From Echinarachnius parma (taxonomy: Eukaryota > Echinodermata > Echinoidea > Clypeasteroida > Echinarachniidae), in the NCBI GenBank assembly GCA_037951105.1, contig JBAMJV010001821.1, positions 62,001 to 126,000 on the forward strand: a DNA stretch of 64,000 bases, given 5' to 3'. The number at the start of each line of letters is the position of its first letter. Position 1 is the first letter of the stretch. The notes under the pieces were generated by a model. That model made no database searches, had not been told where the DNA came from, and was given only the letters and a program-made list of their open reading frames with translations. A program made the position numbers and the translations under genes. This document shows positions 24,081 through 38,100 of the stretch, in pieces.

Positions 24081-24311
24081 AAGACACGTGATGTGAGTAA
24101 AATAATAGTAACTAAATATATATATTTGTTTTTAATGTTTTGTTTTTACTACCCAGGGTAGACATTTCAGTGACGTGCACCCCTCCTCCATATACCATTA
24201 TGTTATTAACCGTCCTCTTGTATATATGCTGAGAGTCTATCTAGGAGGCAGAATGTACAATTATCATAATGGTCTTTGGTATGACCCGGCCGCGGGTAAG
24301 GATGAAGTAGC

Positions 24312-25008
24312 CTAGTCAAAATGATGAGAGTCACCATGATGGGAAGTTACACTGACAAGAAGGTCATTATGAGCATGATGATGGGAGAGTCAATATGGTG
24401 AGAGAGTCAGATAGATTAGATAGTCACAAGTGTGGACGTAGTGTGGCAAGATTGGTAGAGCGCGTGCTCGCCGATGCGTGAGATCCCGAGTTCTAACCCA
24501 ACCCACTGCGATTGTCCTTCAGAAACACAATTAATCCAATATTGCTACTCTCTACCCCGGTGTATAAATGGGGACCCGGTAGGAGTGGGACGTGTATGCA
24601 ATTGTACTTGTATACCGTCAAGTGCGCCATATGGCTGCCAGAATGCATTGCTCCCAAGGGAGCAGAAAGTGCACGTCTGTGCGTTTTTATTGTGAGTGTG
24701 TGTCCGATGACCGGGGTAATAATGTAAAGCGCTTAGAGATGATTATCAATCATATTAAGCGCTATATAAATCGCAAGCATTATTATTATTATTAATTGCA
24801 AGAGAGTCAAAATGATAAGAAAGTCACAATGACTGTCAAAATGATGAGTGAGTCAAAATACATGAAAGTCAAAAAGATGAGTGTCACAATGATGACAAGT
24901 CAAAATGAAGAGATAGTCAACATGATGGGAGTCAATATGATGAGTCAAGGTGATAAGATAATTACAATGATCAAGGAGTCAAAATATCAACATGATAAGA
25001 GAGGCACA
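24312..25008. repeat. Degenerate GAGTCAAAATGATGA tandem repeat beside the DEG/ENaC stop
   Basis: Units of roughly 15-18 bases with AGTCAAAATGATGAG, AGTCACAATGA and similar words run up to 5 bp from the stop codon. On the gene strand they would lie in the 3' UTR. A SINE interrupts the array at 24431-24794. Confidence 0.75.
24431..24794 (+). mobile_element. tRNA-derived SINE, near full length
   Basis: The head has a tRNA A-box-like TGGCAAGATTGGTAGAGC and B-box-like GAGTTCTAACCC. A middle body follows, then a tail with AAAGCGCTTAGAGATGATTA and AAGCGCTATATAAATCGC and an ATT run. The tail type is shared with L2-like LINEs. It is inserted in the GAGTCA tandem repeat. Confidence 0.75.
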
Positions 25009-25012
25009 CTGA

Positions 25013-25183
25013 TCACTTCGCGCCAGGTTTGAAGGGTCCGACGTTGTTGTCGCGTCGATACGTCTTCCGAAACATGAACTTGATGATGTCTAAGAAGAGG
25101 ACGAAAAACTCGCAGATGGAGATCGCCGAAAGTCCGATGTAGAGACCGAGTAAGCCCCCGACGCCACCCAGTAAACTCTCGAT
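25013..25183 (-). CDS. DEG/ENaC exon 9 (last): TM2 and C-terminus
   Basis: It encodes IESLLGGVGGLLGLYIGLSI, AICEFFVLFLD and a 25-residue basic tail ending KPGAK before TGA. GLS fits the G/S-x-S selectivity filter pattern. Confidence 0.95.
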   Translation of the reverse strand: MESLLGGVGGLLGLYIGLSAISICEFFVLFLDIIKFMFRKTYRRDNNVGPFKPGAK

Positions 25184-28100
25184 CTGACGGATAAAATTGG
25201 TTATGAGAAGTAATTAAGAGCATAACATGAATGGATGAAATCTTGATTGATTTGTCGTAAAATCTATATAGTATTTTGATTGTTTTTAGTTGTTCACATG
25301 ATCTCTTGCAAGGTTTTGTTTAACTAGATAAATATGCTATTTTATTTTAGTGTAGGTGCTTAAACTGTGAATTTCTGAGCATAAAATTTAGAAAATATCG
25401 GGAAATATGAAAAAATACAAGCATTTTATCTAGTTATGAAAACTCTAATTGATGGTGTAAGTAAAACATTGTTGTAGTGCCTGAAAATATTTTACTAATG
25501 GGGACTTGCTAATGAGCTGCAATTATTATAACAAATATAAAATAGAGTGTGCCATATGCACCCTTTTAAATTGTTATTCAAATTGAAATACAACCATTTC
25601 TACATTTTTTTGATCCATTAAAGGGAAATTCAACCCTAGAAATGTGATGTTTGCTATGAAAGAAGGTGAACGAAAGGAATTATGAGCGAAAAGGTGAGTA
25701 CAAAAGGATAGAGCAGCATAAAAGCTATTTTTTTTTTTGGCAGGCGAATTTTTAGAGGCACACTCTCTGTATTGTTTTTTATTTTTAAGAATTTAATCTT
25801 ACTTTTTGTTTTTGTTTTTATTAAATCGTTGGCATGCTCCCATGCCACTTGGCGCTATACGCCACTGACTATGATCTAAACTACATTACAAATAATTTAG
25901 CAAACAAAGCTATACTTGTATGTATTCTGGTAGCTAAAGTAATTAATTTAGTGTGTGCACATTATTTATTAACGATCTTTGCAACATACGGTAACGAACT
26001 AACCACAATTCGTCAATATGATTGTATAATGGGGATCATCTAAATTATTTTACCAATATGGCAATATTCATCTATAGGGAAAGCGATAAAGTCATGCTCG
26101 GCTAGGTATTAAACATGATTAGCCAAAGTGCATTCATTTATCCTCTAAACAAAATGTCATTAATTATGATAATCTCAGATAATTATATACACGGCTATCA
26201 TGCGTAGCTAGCTTACTCATCCAATCTGGCTAAAATAACTAATTACTACCCGAAAGTGCACGATAAACATTCAACATTCACGAACGATCATCATCACAGG
26301 CCAGGCCCGTAGTCAGGATTTTTCAAGAGCGGGGGGGGGGGGGGGGGGTTGTCAACAAGACCGATCGTTGCCCGAGACCACTTTAGATGGCCGAGGCCGA
26401 TAAAAAGTGGACCTGAGACCGATTAAAAGTAGACCTTTCTGTATTGGGGGGGGGGGGGGGGGGGGGCGTGCAGGCACACGAGGCGGAGAGGTTGTAAAAT
26501 GGACCTCGGCCCCCGAAAATGTGGGAAACGCCAATATACACGCATAACAATTATTGAGAATCAATATACATGAGGCCTACATTTTTCGATCCTAGCAGAA
26601 TCTTCTTCAGAGGCTAAAGTGACCCAAAATTAGTATGACAACTTATTATCTGGCAAAATGATTCCATTGTCATGAAAATCGTACAGTGTTGGGACAAATG
26701 ATGCAAAATGTTGTGCTGTCAGGCAAGTGGTGATGTTTGCTTTATTTGTGTTTGCTTGTGTAGGGAAAAACAGAAAGGATAATTACTCGGGGAAAACACC
26801 TCAATTTCCCTGCCGCCAAACTTTGCCCGGACGTATATACCTGTTACAATGAAGAGGCCCAATTTAAAACCACCACAGATTGCAATGATTTGATTTGATT
26901 TGATTTTTTTAAATTTCCACAATTCATTAAAAAAAACATCAACAAAGTATGACAATTGGCAAAGTATAAAGAATGACATAGTAAACAATCATAAAACACA
27001 CAAACATCAAAATTAATAAATGGAGGAATCAACAAAGTTTGAAAAAAAACTTATAAGATTGATCCCTAAAAAGAACCCGAACCTAAACACCCGGTATAGT
27101 CGCGACTAACAAAAAACAACAACAACATAACGTATTATAATCTTAAACTCTACATACAATATACACTAAAAACACATACACATACCCTGTCGAAATGCTA
27201 TTATACGTACAAGAATCTACAGAGACTTCAATAAATAATCTTTAAGTTTCAATTTGAAAGTATTAAGAGTTTTGCTTTCTTTAAATTCAACTGGTAAAGA
27301 GTTCCATAACATTGGTCCAGTATAAACAATATTCATTCTAGAAAATTTTTAACGGCCATAGTTTGAGCGATAATCAATTTAAGATCTTGTATTATATGAG
27401 TGAACATCAATATTTTGACTAAAAAGTGCATTAAAATTAACAGGTAGCATTTTATTATGGTATGAGTACATGAAGATACCCACATTATATGTATACAATT
27501 CAAAAATAGGTAGTATTTTACATTTTAAAAACAGAGGCCTAGTATGTGCTAAAAATGAAGACTGTGTAATTATTCTAATAATTCTTTTTTTGTAATTTAT
27601 ATATTCTATCTAACAAATATTTATTGCATGAGCCCCAATTTATATTACAATAATTCAAATATGGGAGTATCAATGCATTGTACAACAATATTAATACATG
27701 TTCTGGGAGAAAGTTCATCATTCTATATAATTCATAATACCAATATTTCTAGAGATTGTACACGAAATATTATTAACACACCAAGAAATTTAATTGAATT
27801 GACTCTTTCTATTTCATTATCATTAATTTTTATATTAATCACAGAATTTGAATTGCTACCAAAAATCATAAAATGAGTTTTCTGAGTATTTAAGGCTAGT
27901 TTATTGCTTAAAAAACAATTATGAACCTTTTTTAAATACTGAATTCATTATAATTTCTAAACATTCTAAAGACTTATGTTTACAAAAAGCACAAAACGCA
28001 CATTTCGGTCTCACTTGCTGACTTGTGTACTCGCCCGGTTATTACATTATTTATATTCGTTACCATGGTTTTAATACACTAAGAGTGTGTGAAACAATTC

Positions 28101-28888
28101 AGTGGCGTGCCCGGTACTTTGACAATCAAGGAGGGGTGCGGGGGCCGGGGTGGTGGGGGGGGGGGGGGGTCGGGCATAATGTACATGGGATACCAAATGT
28201 ATAAATAAGTGTCATAAGCTATACAGTGTTTATTGATTTCTTATTTTCTCCCCTATACAGGCGACATAACTGCACCTTTATCAGGTACATTTTAATTTAT
28301 GCCACGAATTCTCCCTTTCTGAGGTTGCCATAAATGTCATGCCTATACCGCCCACGATGATATATCCCGCATTTTGACTAGTATTTTCTAATTATGTATT
28401 CGAATAATAATTTGTTGATTTATTTTATGTATAACGGTATAAAGTATGTATACTTATATGTGCACTATTTTGAAGAAATAAAATCAGCAATAAAACGAAA
28501 CAATCAAACAAATAAGCAAACAAACAAAACACATACACAAACAAACAAATGTGTATTTAATTACTTACTGTATGTTTTGGCATTTGAATCATCTGTTCGT
28601 AGTTAAGCTCTTCGAAGTAAACTCGGACCCGCGCCAAATTTTTCCTGAGCAAAAAGGAGGATCAAAGATAGGAAGATCAAAAAACACCATCATCGTCATC
28701 ATCGTTAGCATCATCATCATCATTAGCATCATCATCATTAGCCTCCTCTTATTCACCATCAGTATCATCAGTATACTCCTCCATCATCATCATAATCATG
28801 ACCTCCATCATCGTCGTCATCATCATCATCATCATCATCATTATCCTCTTCCAAACTTACCATCAGTCTCATCATTATCCTTCGCCAC

Positions 28889-28960
<72 letters not shown>

Positions 28961-29037
28961 TATCCTCTTCCAAACTCACCAGTCAGTCTCATCATTATCC
29001 TCCGCCACCATCATCATTATCATCATCATCATCGTCG

Positions 29038-29076
<39 letters not shown>

Positions 29077-29083
29077 ACTTCAA

Positions 29084-29173
<90 letters not shown>

Positions 29174-32100
29174 ACCCAACTGGTCCATACCTGGTTTGTT
29201 CTATGCTCTGTAACATCCGATCAGCTTTGGGGTTCGTGAGTCGAGATTTCAAATGCTCCTGTGAAATGAATAATATCAGTCAAATTAAAAGTATTGATTA
29301 GTGCCTCTGTATTTACTAAATTAAATTGATGAATCGCAACTTTGGTTGAATTTGTAGTTTCTGCCATGTGTACTTTTACAGCCATTTGGCAATAATATAA
29401 ATAATGCAAATAAAACAACCAAGGCAAACTTATAGTGTTAATTTGCAATAAAGATAAGGTACGCTAGAACAAGCAAAACATAATGGTGCACTACATAAAT
29501 CCCCTTTTTTTAATGATAAATAACACTACAATTTGTTCACACTCGTTTCACGATGCTTAGATGAATATGAATACAATTATAGCGGTCATTGCGACTCAGA
29601 TTGTCGGCAGCTTTCTGAATGAGAGGCACTGGGATCGAGCCCCAGTTAAAGGGATCTAGTAACTGTATTAACATATGTAAACAGTGATGAATGGTTGATA
29701 CAATGTATATTGATTGTTGTTATTTGATATGTCCACTGTGTAAAAATGTCAAGTTAAATGAACGTTATATAGCTGAGTAATGAGCAAAAATGCAAAGTGA
29801 TATTCTTTAACTCATTGCACTGACTTTGTACACGGTTACGACTATCCAGTGGTTAGTTTAACATCTGAACACTTCAGTAAATATCTTTTTAACAAAAGGG
29901 AAATTCGAAAAACCGAACCCTGTCCGATGCTTCTATTATTAATACAAATACGACAAGGTATGAAGGAACCGCTAGAATTCCAATTTGATTTTGAGGCTTT
30001 GGACAATGTTACTATAGATCCCTTTAAATCATACCGATATTTTCACTAAATAGTACATTATATTTTCTGCTGGACAGGATGTCGTCATCAATATTAACGT
30101 CAGAAAGGTCAAGTTAGGTCAAAACTTTATTTATTTTACTTTATTTCTTACTCTAACAGTACTTACATCATATCGCTCAGATGGCCATAAAGATGACGTC
30201 ACGGCAGACACGAAATTGGTTTCGCTAATAAGAAGACGAATAAATTGAAATGCTGTTAATTAAAATGCGAAGAACAATTATAGATTCACAAACTAATGGA
30301 AGCACATGGACAAACCGATGAACACACATGTGTATTTTTAGAAATCCACATTCGTTTGAATTGGTCATACAAATAAAGGTTGATTAACACAAAGTCTGAA
30401 AACCATAATTTATATACAGGGAATTATTATTTAAAAAAAACACGTCAACATCGACTGAAATAGGTAGACAAGGGCGCTTTTTAAGTCACCTTTGTACTCC
30501 GGAGATAATTTGGGAGCCATGTTTACCAACTAAACGCAGATTTTGTTTGCTTTATTATTGATAGATATTTCCCAAGAAGTAATAATTATTTGGAAAATTG
30601 GACTCACACAGAGAAGGCTGCGACCTACAAGATAGTGCGTTCTCACTCTCACCCGTATAGATCTTTCTCAGGATCATAATCCCATATAACATAACTTTTC
30701 ATATAGGGGCAATATAAATTATGTCCAAAATACAAGGAATTTTATAATGTGTTTTGTTATTGGTTATCACAGCTGGGGAACAACGAATGTCAATAATTTA
30801 CTCAGAGAGGCATTATATACCTTACTCTCTTTCCACGCCCCTAGCTTCACTCGAATTAATTTACTGTTATTTTGTTTTATTTGAAAACTTACTCGCATGC
30901 GTTTGGGCATATGCACTCCAGTTTGCCCTCGTGGTAGAACTGCTGGATGGCTTGTTGACAGATCTCTGCACCGAATGAAGAGAGGAAACATTTTGCAGAT
31001 TATCAAATAGGTACTTACGAATATATACGGTACATTATAGTTATAGGGTAGGTGTAGTTGGGAGATATACGGAAACACGGTAACTTGGCTCGTGTCCCCC
31101 GACTCGGCACCGCCCGAACCCCCGACGCAGCACCACCCGAACCCCCCAATCGGCACCGCCCGAATCCCCAAAATTGGCACCGCCCGAACCCCCGAAGCGG
31201 CACCGCCCGAACCCCCGAATCGGTACAGCCCGAATCCCCCGAATCGGCACAGCCCGAATCCCCCTAATCGCAGCCCGAATCCCCCGAATCGACCGAAAAG
31301 CCGAAAGGATCAGCGGATATTCCCTGACTATATACAGATAAAATAACAAATTAAGAATACTATAAATAGTAGACATTCTCGTTATGTGAAGTTATTTTAT
31401 ATAAAGTGCAGCCTATAATAGTTATCATGTTTATTATGAAGATGTTGGTTTGTATTCATTTTCATTTAAACTCACTTGATATAAGCTAACAATCTTACCA
31501 CTTTAATGCTTTATACTCCATTTAATTGTGGTACATTTATAGGATTTTGTGACAAAATATAGGACAATGTGAGGGGGGTAGGGGAAGACCAACACAATTC
31601 ATCTGCACTTACGTTGCGTTCTGTTGAGCGGACTACAGATTGAGTCGTTGAGCAGGATGTCCGAGACGCACCCGCAGCGCTGCATCAAGTGTTGCTGCAC
31701 GCACGACTTGATGCACCCGCGCGTCGTGTAGGCGAACTGAGAGAGCCCGGTGAAATTCGTGTTCCGTCCGTCAGAGCAGTTGCCGTACGGCTTTCCGAGT
31801 CGGTGAATATATGACTATACGTGTAAAAATAACAAGAATAGAAAAGAAGAAAAAAATGAATACATAAAAACAGAAATAGCGTGAATGGAGCTTCTTAATC
31901 CGCCGTCGGTTTTTTACATCATTTAGCAGTACAAGGAGCCATTTTGAATGCTTTATTACGACTGGGAACGATTTTCGCAGGCTTATTTGAGCGAAGCGCA
32001 GTACGTACATATCTAGCATGACACCGGATCAATATCGTCACGCCCATCATATCAGCCAATAGTCTATCTAGGGCTTTGTAGATCAGTGATTCTCACCTGA

Positions 32101-35100
32101 CGTATGCCGATGTTGGTGGCCTGTCCGGTCGACGCCACGACCCCGTCATCCTCGGGGAAGGGGAACACGTTGGGAGGGTGAATGGAGACTCGAACCGCCG
32201 ACTCCTGGGCGAAGAGGCCCACGTATTCCGGCTGTTCGGTGAACAATGTCATATGCAAACCTGCCATGAGATAAAAAAAAAAAAAAATGATATATACTCA
32301 AAGCAGTGTGATGCAGGCCAGTCATTTTTGTTTAATTGAAGTGAATCGTTGAACTGATCCATCATGAACTAAAAATGAAGTTAAAATCACACATGAAGTA
32401 CAAGCACATACATTTTTAATTATGTTGTAGAGCCGAAAAATCCCAAACCTTATCATGAAAAGCCTTATGATTTTAATGCACGTATCGGACAGGAAAAAAT
32501 AAACACCGACAAACATGCTTGATTACAAAAGTAGCGAAGCGAATCGTAATTAAAAAAAAATTGCATACAAGTTTGTAATATCCTGGAATTAAAGATCAAA
32601 TTATGATTTATACAAAAAGTGGAATATTGTGTAAAATCACTTGCAGCCAAAGGGCTTATTTGCAGACACTTAATACATATTAAATAAATATACACTTAAA
32701 CAGTGCAAATCGTGGATCTGTAGAAGAAAAATCGGTTACTTTATTTTCCTACAGGAACTCTTTATTAGAAGACCTATATGGTTCTTTGTTGATTAGTTTT
32801 CAAATTGCAATAAAATATCTATGAACTTAAAGGGATAGTTGAGTTTTGGTAAAGAGTACAGTACAGTTTTGGTGTCATGCTGAATTTTAGTAACCATAAC
32901 CTGCACCATTATACAATACAAATTAATAGTTCTAACTCCACCATGCTCGAAAGGAATGAAACATTACAAACGACTAAGTAAAAAGTCTGTTATCATTCAA
33001 AAAGAGCCGTTCAAACTCAAAAGGGCGCTCTCTAAAAACTATTTAAAAAACCCGTCGCCAAAAATGTTAGCGGCCGAGGCCGATATCACTGGTTAAGTTG
33101 GATTATTAGGAGGGAGGGGGGGGGGGGGGGGGGGGGTGGGGGACTCGAGACCAGTAAAAACTGGACCCGCGACCGACAAAAAGTGGACTTTTCTTAATTT
33201 GATGGGGGGGGGGGGGGGGGGATGTGTACGCACCCAACGCACCCCCCCCCCCCCCCCCCCCACCTGGCTACGGGCTTGTTATCACAAGAGAAACAAAAAC
33301 ACGTTTCCTTTGCGCACATTTTGACTAACCTTAACTTTTCATTAATGTTAAAATATATTCCCGTTCTGTAACATAATATGGTCACATGTAAATCTGCAAA
33401 AGACGAATAACTTTTTTGTCTCAGTATTTTATCCCATATTCCAGTACTGATGTAGAAGGGCCTTATTAATAATAAGGGGCTTTGTGGACTCGGATGGTAA
33501 GCACTTTCGGGTACGACGCGAGTGTATTACGGAAGTGGCTGGTCATTTAATATAATAATCAATACACGCGCACAACCGCGGGCTTACAACTCGTCTGGAA
33601 GTGTATGTTAGTTTTATGATTTCTGCAATTATTCTTTGTTCATCGTCATTTTTATAGTACACATAAATGATGAAAAACAGCTTGTAGCTAGCTTGTAGCT
33701 GAGAGCGGGCATTTTATTATTGTATATACCGTGATTAAATAAAATAAACAAACAAACAAACATAATTTTATTATATTGAGTATATCTATACGGGCAAGTT
33801 ATTAAAAAAATAGTTTAATCCACATTTGCATTTAATAACAAACAATATATTAACCAATTGCGAAAACGAAATCAGATTTTAAATCATGTATCATGTACAT
33901 GTATATGAATACGGTAAATGACTTCTGTACACTCGCGTCGCACCCGAAGTGTTTACCGACTCGGACACGATGACGACCTTATGATTTCAAATGTAAACAA
34001 TACGTAATATATTATATCCACTTACCCTGCCCGCTCTACCTACATGAAAAGAAGATCAAGACTATTTTAACGCATCATCAATTTGCCAAGAGGAAACGAT
34101 ATGATGACGATGGTAATTATTTCTGCCAACGCTATCTTAAACCTTTATGTATTGGTAAAGTTACGGAAATCCACTCTGTTGGCCAAACAAATTGATCAAC
34201 ATGGCTGTACTAGTATAAAAGAGGGTTTATGTGCTAAAATAATTATGAATCATAACATCGTAAAATGCGGACAAAATAAGGAAAATTCCATGCACCGCCT
34301 GACCGCCGATTAGATTGAGCGGCGCATTGAGCATGTTGAGCGGCACACAGCTTTTTTTTGGCCCGGGACTCTCCTGGTCGCGAGTCTTGTAGCTTAGTTT
34401 TCGTGTGCTTTGTATGTAATATGCGGACGAACATTTAAAATTACAACCGCCGGCGATATCGATCTGTATCTACAGATCCTTTTCTAAATTGCAAATATAT
34501 CAATTAATAAGTGGTTTCATGTAAATCAGACCAAATTTGTATAATCGCATAATTAAAGTTCATTCTTTCACATGGTTGTTGATAAGAGCGTACACTGTCA
34601 TGTCATTTTGTGTGTAAGAGGCGTTTCCTGATACTGTCATTTGGCTTTAATTTATAGAAGTGAATACAATAACACTTTTACAAACCTAGAGTAAAACCTA
34701 CTTCTATTCAAGCTGTATACAATACCAATTGATCAATACATAATTTAAGGCACGCGCTCGGAAATAAAGTGAACGAGTATTTCACTGCTTGTGTTGCTCA
34801 AGGAAAACCACGCACCGTATGTTTCCGCTCAGTTCGCCCATTTGTAACTATTATCTTTTCAAATTATATTTAGAACGATCTGAATTGCTCTTTTAATAAA
34901 TACATTCAATGCTAAATTAAAGGGCACCACCACCCAAAAACAATATTCTTATACATGAAAGGTAGCATCTTTAGTAGTCCATTACATCAACAAGTTCTGA
35001 AAAATATGTTTCCAAATTTTGTTTATATAATTGGAAAACGCGTCACCATTCTAAAGCATGCGTTCATGGGTCTGCGTATACGAAGACTACCTTTGTCCAG

Positions 35101-38100
35101 GGAGAACGAATCGTCCGGGATTCTATTGTCTCCAAACGAACGCGTGAATAGAATTGGCGCGCTCTCAGACGTTGGGCGCGTACGGAACCATCAGATAATG
35201 ATGGTTCCGTAAGGGAGGGTAATTAATTGTATTGTTTATGAATTACGCAACCCTATCCAAAGTGTTGAGCATAATTGAATATATCACAACACGGTACCAA
35301 AACATATAGTTATTTGTTGTTCTTTGCCTGGTGGTCCCCTTTAATGATAAATCAATGTATGCATTTTTTATTCAACTACTCGAATTGTTCATCAATTCAG
35401 TGCCTTTAGCTCGCTTATATATTATTTGTACGTTCATCACTTCAAGCTATATATAGCACGAGCCAAATTATAGTTTGATATCAAGAAATGTATTTAGTGA
35501 CTGAAAAATTCTACTAAAAATCAGTAAAGATATAATTATGCCAGCTCATTGTCGTGGTTGGCTCGCTCATACTTTGTGTGTTCATATTCCGCAATAAATG
35601 TATTTTGGTCATGGAAATAAAACATTATGATAAAGGGGCAATTCTTTTCACCAATCGTGTTACTATACTCCATATAATTATGACAACCACTTTTGTGCGT
35701 ATAGCTCGCTCATAGAAATACGGTATGGAAGAGCTTAGTTCCAAAAGGCGCTAAATCCACTTTCCATTACAAAAAAATGAGTTAGCGATGTCAGTGCATT
35801 GATAAGCTACGTAACTATCTAGAATCCAAATTTTAGGACAAATTACACAATCAAATTAGAAATATGGGACGATCCATATTTATATTCCCATAGGCATGTG
35901 TACAAAGTTTGACAAAGAAACCTGCTTTATTCCAAAGTTTATTCCAATTTAGCGCCTTTTGAAATTAAGCTGATTGATTGTCCTCTACAATTAAAGGGAT
36001 CTAGTAACATTGTCCAAATCCACAAAAATTAATTAGAAATCTAGTGGTTCTCCCATACCGTGTTGTATCCGTATTACCAATAGAAGCATGGAACAGGTTT
36101 TGGTTTTCATATTTCCTTTTTGTTAAACGGATATTTACGATTGAAGTGTTCGAATTATTAGCTGTCCACTGGATAATCATAACTGTGTTCACATTCAGTG
36201 CAGTGAGTTTAAAGGGACTTAGTAACATTGTCCAAATCCTCAAAATCCAATTAAAATTCTAGCGGTTCCCTCATACCTTTGACAGGTTTCGGTTTTTAAA
36301 ATTTCCCTTTCGTTAAAAAGATATTAACGAATGAAGTGTTCAGATGTCAAATTATCCAATGGATCGTCAGAACCGTGTACAAAGTGAGTGCAATGAGTTA
36401 GTGAATGACAATTTGCATCTTTGCTCATTACTCGGCCATATAAAGTCCATTGAACTTGAAATTTGCACACAACACCCAGTGGACATATCAGATAACAACA
36501 ATATTCATTGTATCAACCACTCATCGCTTTTTGCGCATGTCAGCAAAGTTACTAGAACCCTTTAATAGGGTATAATCACTTTGCATTTTTGCTCATTACT
36601 CTGCCATATAACATCAATTTAACGTGAAATTTTCACACAATTCTCAGAGGACATATCTAATCACAGAACTACGCATTTTACCAACCATTCATCACTTTCT
36701 GCACATGCAGAACATGACATACGGTATCTAATCACAGAACTACGCATTTTACCAACCATTCATCACTTTCTGCACATGCAGATCATGCATGCACATGCAG
36801 TAACAAAGTTACTAGATCCCTTTAAAATGAGGATTTTTTTTTCTTCTTCATATCATGATGGCGGTAAAATGGGCTTCCAAAGAACCACATTATAGCCTAG
36901 ATGAAAGTGAATGATTCAAGGAACGCTAAGTTTAATTGCAAAAACAATTTCAGCATAATTAAACCATCCGTAAAATATGTGAGAACAAAACATAAACTGA
37001 TCTATATGAGCGAAAAACGAGTAGGTAAAATTGTTTGAGTTAAATTGATTAATTGTTCTGTTTGACAACAATTCGGCTGCAGATAACTGAACAGAGAGAA
37101 AGACGGAGAGGGGGAAAGAGGAGAGAGAAAGAGAAAGAGAGGGGGAGAGAGGGGGGGGGGGAGCTTGAGGGAGAAAGAAAGAGGGGTGGAGAGATGGAGA
37201 GGAGGAGGGGGGGGGGGCGAGGAGAGGGGGGGGGGAAATGCATAAAGGGAAATGCGATCAAACGGAAGATGTAGACCGAGGACAAAATGATTGTTTGCTG
37301 AGGAGTCAATATTGACAAAATTGTGACCGCTCGTTCAACCAATCAGATTGCAGGATTTTCGAAATGGGGTATATAATTGTCTATATGGTAGAGTGAGGAG
37401 GAGGAAAAGAAAAGGTAGATAGATAAATAGACATCAGTATGGGACAGAGGGCGCAAGACGGAGTGGGAAAGGTGCGTAGGTGTGTTGAGGGGGGGGGGGG
37501 GGCTGAGAGAAATGTTGTTAGGTGGCACTCACCATACTGCGCCCCCGTCTTGCCTGTCTTGCGACTAGATGAGTTCCCGATCGCCAGGTTAAACGTGAAG
37601 CAGTTGCCGTAGTAACGGTTCTGAAACTCATAGAAGTCTCTGTAACAGATTCAAACAGAGTACACAAAACATTATGATCTACATGCATGTGTATAATGTG
37701 CTATTACATTATTATGTTTCATTTCTTCCACATGATGGTGTCTTAACTTAATAATAATAATAATAATAAAAGCTTGCATTTATATAGCGCTTAATACAGG
37801 GTTTCTAAGAGCAAGTATTATTACCCATGGTCATCAGGTACAGTTCAAACTCACACAATGATATTGCGTACTATTATCATCATTACCCTTTTTACTGTCG
37901 TATGCTCTGGCTATCAAATTGCTCTCATGGCTAGGTATATAATTATTGTCTTGATTGTGAATGACTCAGGGGAATATTTAAACAAATTGATATTAAACTC
38001 CTTTCGCAATACTCTCACGCAGTAATCATTCTTGAGCGATAGCGAACAATAATTTATTATCTATACTTGGCAAAATCACGTGGTAATATAAATTGAGTCC

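Larger units (their letters stand above)
25184..28568. other. Last DEG/ENaC intron
   Basis: This intron holds the G-run repeat at 26316-26510 and the LINE fragment at 26884-27990. The stretch 25184-26300 shows nothing I recognise. Confidence 0.6.
32261..37532. other. DEG/ENaC intron 2
   Basis: This 5.3-kb intron holds the MITEs listed inside it, long G runs and a GA-rich tract (37080-37245). The pieces 33972-34916 and 35345-35990 show no recognised feature. Confidence 0.6.

Noticed and set aside
28798-29252. Poly-Ser, poly-Ile, poly-Met and poly-Asp frames
   Set aside because: They are frames of the CAT array on both strands; the same holds at 48342-48755.
31015-31376. Pro/Arg/Gly-rich frames on both strands
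   Set aside because: They are readings of the 23-bp minisatellite.
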